Shown here piece after piece: positions 50,945-51,189 of a stretch of DNA of 51,189 nucleotides (the first letter of the stretch is position 1; the number at the start of each line of letters is the position of its first letter). The notes under the pieces were generated by a model that saw only the letters and a list, made by a program, of their open reading frames with translations, was not told the DNA's origin and did no database searches. The position numbers were made by a program, and so were the translations under genes. This DNA is from Methanobacterium sp. (lineage in GTDB: Archaea; Methanobacteriota; Methanobacteria; Methanobacteriales; Methanobacteriaceae): NCBI GenBank assembly GCA_019084405.1, contig JAHRFX010000111.1, positions 1 through 51,189 on the forward strand. Direction: 5' to 3'.

Positions 50945-51100
50945 TTATTCTTTATCTATTAAAGGGGAGTTATCTACATTTTTATCCTGATTATTAGAAC
51001 TATTACCCTGAGAATGATTAGGATTTCTGGCACAGTAGATTTTTCTAGTGATGGGTTTGGATATGTGTCTTCCATAAGTTTTATAACTCCTAGAAGACAA
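50945..51100 (-). CDS. 3' end of an unrecognised gene
   Basis: The last 51 codons of a minus-strand frame lead into the SelA-like gene: LSSRSYKTYGRHISKPITRK, then IYCARNPNHSQ, an Asn/Asp/Ser-rich tail and TAA. The CARNPNH piece could be half of a zinc ribbon. The frame is continuous through the centre of the terminal inverted repeat, showing that the loop side is genuine coding DNA. Upstream sequence is lost at the contig end. Same strand as the PLP enzyme and 18 nt before it, so probably the same operon. Confidence 0.55.
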   Translation of the reverse strand: MSSRSYKTYGRHISKPITRKIYCARNPNHSQGNSSNNQDKNVDNSPLIDKE

Positions 51101-51189
51101 TATATCCAAACCCATCACTAGAAAAATCTACTGTGCCAGAAATCCTAATCATTCTCAGGGTAATAGTTCTAATAATCAGGATAAAAATG
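50977..51189. repeat. Long inverted repeat at right end of the window
   Basis: Bases 50977-51064 are an exact reverse complement of 51102-51189 (base i pairs with 102166-i, 88 bp without mismatch). A further stretch pairs imperfectly (TGTCTTC 51066-51072 with GAAGACA 51093-51099, offset by one base). The right arm ends exactly at the final base. The left arm and the centre carry coding sequence, and the right arm only repeats it backwards, so a fold-back contig-end artefact is the simplest explanation. Confidence 0.92.

Overview
The window looks like a single contig from a pseudomurein-type methanogen of the order Methanobacteriales, most likely a mesophilic, AT-rich Methanobacterium. The evidence is the archaeal gene set and gene order: the L3-to-SecY and S13-to-RpoK ribosomal blocks, a mevalonate/isopentenyl-phosphate-kinase cluster, archaeal RNase J, the AqpM and DUF2193/DUF2180 trio, and the pycA-birA-rtcA-MJ0158-type PLP enzyme cluster next to the ribosomal block. 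Strong GGAGG/GGTGAT ribosome binding sites precede most genes, and TTG starts are frequent. Species assignment is an inference from gene content; no 16S gene is present.

Layout. (1) 1-3.4 kb is a degraded accessory region. It holds a long inverted repeat at the very start, a 3'-terminal gene piece, a small hypothetical gene, then three gene remnants butted together (C-terminus of a membrane-anchored protein, a PEP-synthase piece, and a truncated, twice-frameshifted DUF389 membrane gene), followed by a short imperfect repeat. (2) 3.4-10.4 kb holds a PRC-barrel protein, a LytR-CpsA-Psr protein, a complete ectABC operon for ectoine synthesis (uncommon in Archaea), and a DUF2193-DUF2180-aquaporin operon. 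(3) 10.5-44.7 kb is a nearly unbroken leftward series of housekeeping genes. In transcription order it runs: SPOUT methyltransferase, L3, L4, L23, L2, S19, L22, S3, L29, aIF1, Rnp1, S17, L14, L24, S4e, L5, S14, S8, L6, L32e, L19e, L18, S5, L30, L15, SecY, AdkA, DUF106, L34e, Cmk, L14e, Cbf5, tRNA-Ser(GGA), S13, S4, S11, RpoD, L18e, L13, S9, RpoN, tRNA-Pro, RpoK, enolase, ferredoxin, S2, Memo, mevalonate kinase, isopentenyl phosphate kinase, type 2 IPP isomerase, RNase J, prenyl synthase, GluRS and DapL. Four genes too short for routine ORF calling (rpoK, rpoN, rps14 and a possible 43-codon ORF) were read by eye. (4) 45.0-51.2 kb holds a METTL5-like methyltransferase, the rightward pair pycA-birA, the leftward pair rtcA and a SelA-like PLP enzyme, a truncated gene, and a second long inverted repeat that runs to the last base.

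How the genes work together. The centre couples ribosome assembly, RNA polymerase, tRNA charging, protein secretion and lipid precursor synthesis. The left side supplies osmoadaptation (ectoine, water/solute channel) and possible envelope functions (LCP). The right side supplies anaplerotic CO2 fixation (biotin carboxylase plus its biotin ligase) and RNA repair/modification.

Most interesting points. A tRNA-Pro(GGG) that parses exactly as a 75-nt tRNA interrupted by two introns. A three-hairpin leader in front of rps13-rps4. The ectoine operon with an apparently leaderless promoter. The function-unknown DUF2193/DUF2180/AqpM operon. A long acidic, tandem-repeat tail on ribosomal protein S3. A 308-bp gap inside the spc-type operon. 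The two terminal inverted repeats begin or end exactly at the window ends and are best read as fold-back contig-end artefacts until shown otherwise.
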